The notes under the pieces were generated by a model. It searched no databases. It saw only the letters and a program-made list of their open reading frames with translations, and was not told the origin of the DNA. 5,949 nt of DNA, taken from an uncultured Acidobacteriota bacterium (GTDB lineage: Bacteria; Acidobacteriota; Blastocatellia; Pyrinomonadales; Pyrinomonadaceae). Each line of letters starts with the position of its first letter. Position 1 is the first letter of the stretch. Positions 3,237 to 5,949 of the stretch are shown in pieces. The position numbers and the translations under genes are program-made. The DNA is taken from NCBI GenBank assembly GCA_902826505.1, contig CADEFG010000341.1:1-5949 (forward strand), written 5' to 3'.

Positions 3237-5949
3237 TTACTTTTGATAAGTTCGAAGATCCGGGCGGGAAAGATAACTTTTATAGTTTTCCGTGCCGAAA
3301 TTTTCTTGAAGTTCTGCCAGCAATTGGTCTGCGCGAACCGCGTATTCTTGTGATTTTGCATTCTCTTTAAGAACAAAGCTCGCTTGGGAAGCGATCCTGT
3401 AACTTTGCCATTGTGTCAGAATATTACCGGAATTTACAAAACTTTCTTCCATTTCGAGCAAAACGTTTAAGGATTCCTGTGCCTCGCCGTTTGCTAAAAG
3501 TGTTTCGGCAAGCGCTAGTTTGGCTTTTAAAGGCAAATACGCCATTCCGCTTTTCACCGCTTCTTCAACCGCTTTTCGATTTAATTCTATCGCGATTTGC
3601 TTTGCCCCCGAGCGGGAATTTGCCAAGCCTTTGGTCAGAGTTGCCAGCGCCGAAAGTTCGCTTCCTTGCGAAGCGTTTAGATCGATTGCCTTTTGACTTT
3701 CGGCAAGCGCGGATTTGTAGTTTTGTTCGCTCAAATCAATTTCCGCTCTCACAAGATGCGTCCACGCCAGTAAATCTTTGTCGCCGCTGTCGGGTTTTCC
3801 GGCAATCAGCGCCGCCGCTTCGATCGCTTCCCGCGCTTCTTTATAGCGTCCCAATTGCCATAATGCCTCGCCGCGATTTAAAAGGCTGTAACCGGCTTTT
3901 GATTCGAGTCCGAGCGATTTGCTCAAATTAAAGCTGTCGTCTAAATAAACGAGGGCTTCGGAAAATTTTTCCTGGTGAACCAGCGCCAAACCGATCGCGG
4001 CTTGGGCGTAAATCACCAGCGATTTATCATCCAACTCTTTGGCAATCTGCATTAGTTCTGAAAAAGCCTTGATTGCCGCCTCGTAATTTCCGACCTGATC
4101 GTTGGCGTAGCCGAGCGCCAGCTGGGCTTGGAGGGCTTCTTTCCGAAAATCACTTTTTTGAAAAAATTCGAGCGCGGGTTCGATAAAGCGAATCGCTTCG
4201 GCGCTTTTGGTTTGTTGAAGATACAAACTTCCGAGCGACAAACTCGCGCGCGCTTCGATTTTTTGCCATTCATTTGCCCTGGCGCGTTGAAGTGCGAGAT
4301 TGAATTTATTTTCAGCCTCGCCGAATTCGCCGCGCACGAAAAAAGTATTGCCAATATCAAGCAAACCGACGGTCGCCAGATTGTCGAGCTGTTCGATGCG
4401 CGCCAGTTCAATTGCCTGATCGGCAAATTGTTTCGCTGTCGAATGATCGTTCAAACTATAGGCGATACCACTCAAATTAAGCAGAGATTTGACCTGAAGC
4501 GAAGCATTTTTCGTCACCGTCGCAATTTCATTGGCGCGTTTCATTTTTTCATTTGCTTCAGGGAATTTGTCCTGAATATTTAAAAGATAACCGCGCTGAT
4601 AAAAAACTTCCGCGACACCATCATAATCGCTTTGCGCATTGTAAAGATTTTCTGCCTTTGAGAAAGCCTCGTTTGCCTTTTCGGTTTCCTGTTTGCGTCC
4701 GTAAAGTATTCCGAGACGCAGAAAAGCGGCGGCAAAACGCTCGTCGCGCTTGCCGGCTTCCGTAAAATTTTCGATCGCCGAATCGGTTTGGTCGTTTTTT
4801 TCAAAACTGCGACCTAGATCGAAATAGGCAAATTTTTTATCAGTTTCGGGAGTTTTTTCGACAATTTGCCGGTAATTTTCAATTGCGCCCGTGTAATTTC
4901 GGCTGACGGTCGCGGCAACGGCTTGCAGCTTTATTTGGTCGATTTCCGACAGGTTTGAAAAAGTCGGCGTTAATTCGGTCACTTTCAGAATCTCTTTCTT
5001 TGCCCTGTCTTCATAACTCAATTCGAGCAGCGCTTCGGCAAGCTTTGCGTGGGCAAGCGGAAATTGATCATTTTGCTGAACCGCGCTTTCGAGCAGTTTT
5101 TTGGCTTTGTAGTAATTCCCGTTGCGCAGCGCCTCGACGCCTTCGTGATAATTCGGCGGAATTTCGGCGGAATTTCGCGGCGCGAAGATTTTTTGCAAAG
5201 TGCCGTTTGCCGCGAAAAATACACCGGCAATTGTCAGAATGACAAAAACTGCCGCGAAAAGACGATTTTGATTAAGAAAATGCGGGATTGCCGAAAGCGA
5301 AGTTTGGAATGAAGATTTTGGATCGACGGAACTTTTCTCCGCGCTTTCCGAGATCATCGAAATTTTTTGGGTCGGCGCGTCAACCGGAACGGTTTCCAGA
5401 TCTTTAATTAAATCTTGAATGGTTTGATAACGATTTTCGGCTCTTTTTGAAAGGGCTTTGAGCGCCACTGGATCATATTCGGGCGAAATCGATAAATTGA
5501 CCTTTGACGGCGGCAAGGGATCGTCCTTGATAACCTGCGCGCAGATTTCGGCAAAGTTTTTTCCGGCAAAAGCCGGCTGACCCGCCAGACATTCGTAAAA
5601 GATCGCGCCGAGCGAAAAAATATCGCTGCGCCGGTCAACCGACGTGCCGACCAGTTGTTCGGGCGACGAATACGAGGGCGTTCCCATAAAAACACCTTCG
5701 CGGGTTTGGGTAAATAATTCGGAATTCGCCGACGAAAGGCTTTTGCTGTTGTAGCTTTCGGCATCGAGTAGTTTTGCGAGACCGAAATCGAGAACCTTCA
5801 CTTCGCTTCGTTCATTGATGAAAATATTCGAGGGCTTTAAATCACGATGAACGATGCCGTGTTCGTGCGCCTCGGAAAGCGCTTTGGCGATTTGTTTGAT
5901 GATCTCGACACATTCGCTGACGGTCAATTTGTTTTGCCGCAAAACATCC
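3237..5949 (-). CDS. Membrane Hanks-type Ser/Thr protein kinase with long TPR region, N-terminus outside window
   Basis: Residue numbers count from a TTG codon at 5942-5940. The frame stays open to the right edge, so that TTG is not a real start. The glycine-rich loop and the ATP-binding lysine lie outside the window. Visible kinase parts are the catalytic loop 'HRDLKPSN' (32-39, RD type), 'DFG' (52-54), an activation loop with several Ser/Thr (64-89), 'GTPSYSSPEQ' (87-96, the APE position), 'DIFSLGAIFYE' (107-117) and the closing 'RAENRY' (167-172). These catalytic residues are all intact. After a Ser/Thr/Pro-rich juxtamembrane linker comes one hydrophobic segment (about 228-246). From about 265 to 890 there are at least ten TPR-like helical pairs, such as 'GNYEAAIKAF' and 'GRYKEAREAI'. 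The kinase half is cytoplasmic. The TPR half probably lies on the other side of the membrane and may sense a protein or peptide. Kinases fused to TPR arrays are frequent in Acidobacteriota. The acidic small gene follows, and the FHA activator further on is a candidate reader of its phosphorylation. Confidence 0.95.
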   Translation of the reverse strand, partial: DVLRQNKLTVSECVEIIKQIAKALSEAHEHGIVHRDLKPSNIFINERSEVKVLDFGLAKLLDAESYNSKSLSSANSELFTQTREGVFMGTPSYSSPEQLVGTSVDRRSDIFSLGAIFYECLAGQPAFAGKNFAEICAQVIKDDPLPPSKVNLSISPEYDPVALKALSKRAENRYQTIQDLIKDLETVPVDAPTQKISMISESAEKSSVDPKSSFQTSLSAIPHFLNQNRLFAAVFVILTIAGVFFAANGTLQKIFAPRNSAEIPPNYHEGVEALRNGNYYKAKKLLESAVQQNDQFPLAHAKLAEALLELSYEDRAKKEILKVTELTPTFSNLSEIDQIKLQAVAATVSRNYTGAIENYRQIVEKTPETDKKFAYFDLGRSFEKNDQTDSAIENFTEAGKRDERFAAAFLRLGILYGRKQETEKANEAFSKAENLYNAQSDYDGVAEVFYQRGYLLNIQDKFPEANEKMKRANEIATVTKNASLQVKSLLNLSGIAYSLNDHSTAKQFADQAIELARIEQLDNLATVGLLDIGNTFFVRGEFGEAENKFNLALQRARANEWQKIEARASLSLGSLYLQQTKSAEAIRFIEPALEFFQKSDFRKEALQAQLALGYANDQVGNYEAAIKAFSELMQIAKELDDKSLVIYAQAAIGLALVHQEKFSEALVYLDDSFNLSKSLGLESKAGYSLLNRGEALWQLGRYKEAREAIEAAALIAGKPDSGDKDLLAWTHLVRAEIDLSEQNYKSALAESQKAIDLNASQGSELSALATLTKGLANSRSGAKQIAIELNRKAVEEAVKSGMAYLPLKAKLALAETLLANGEAQESLNVLLEMEESFVNSGNILTQWQSYRIASQASFVLKENAKSQEYAVRADQLLAELQENFGTENYKSYLSRPDLRTYQK

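Noticed and set aside
3413..3931. Plus-strand frame of 172 codons opposite the TPR region
   Set aside because: Antisense to clear TPR coding sequence; rich in Arg/Pro/Leu/Ser as expected for a shadow frame.
5940..5942. TTG as start codon of the kinase gene
   Set aside because: The frame stays open to the window edge, and a kinase starting here would lack its whole N-lobe, including the ATP-binding loop. The true start is outside.

Overview
The window looks like chromosomal DNA from an environmental bacterium, most plausibly an Acidobacteriota-type lineage (Blastocatellia or Pyrinomonadales-like). That placement is inferred from gene style: a membrane Hanks-type kinase fused to a long TPR array, an FHA-GAF-sigma54 activator, and moderate GC. 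It is not shown by any marker gene. No mobile element, CRISPR array, tRNA or rRNA was recognised.

Layout from left to right. Positions 1-264 (+) hold the C-terminal part of a GNAT acetyltransferase that resembles the diamine acetyltransferase group. It converges on a minus-strand gene (278-2188) encoding a 636-residue FHA-GAF-AAA+-Fis enhancer-binding protein (EBP). Next is a 457-bp gap (2189-2645) with no convincing protein gene but a lot of structure. Two 18-bp direct copies of a palindromic element lie 23 bp apart (2273-2313), followed by a third palindrome (2331-2344). Then comes a near-consensus sigma54 -24/-12 promoter on the plus strand (2398-2413). After it there are four inverted repeats in about 180 bp, the last a perfect 17-bp-arm hairpin (2565-2615) followed by a T-rich stretch. 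On the minus strand follow a 180-residue, very acidic protein of unknown function (2646-3188) with a clear ribosome binding site, and a Ser/Thr kinase with one membrane segment and a roughly 600-residue TPR region (3237-5949). The kinase N-lobe lies beyond the right edge.

How the parts may work together (inference). The membrane kinase could sense something through its TPR half. Phosphothreonine made by it or another kinase could be read by the FHA domain of the EBP. The EBP could bind the tandem palindromes, which lie about 87-143 bp upstream of the predicted start of the sigma54 promoter, as enhancer sites usually do. That promoter points at no protein gene. It reads through the hairpin-rich stretch and would meet the convergent 180-residue gene. 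The simplest reading is a short sigma54-dependent structured RNA of about 200 nt. This candidate FHA-EBP-controlled non-coding RNA, next to a kinase operon, is the main point of interest. The EBP carries GAFTTA instead of GAFTGA in its sigma54-contacting loop, so whether it activates sigma54 normally is an open question.
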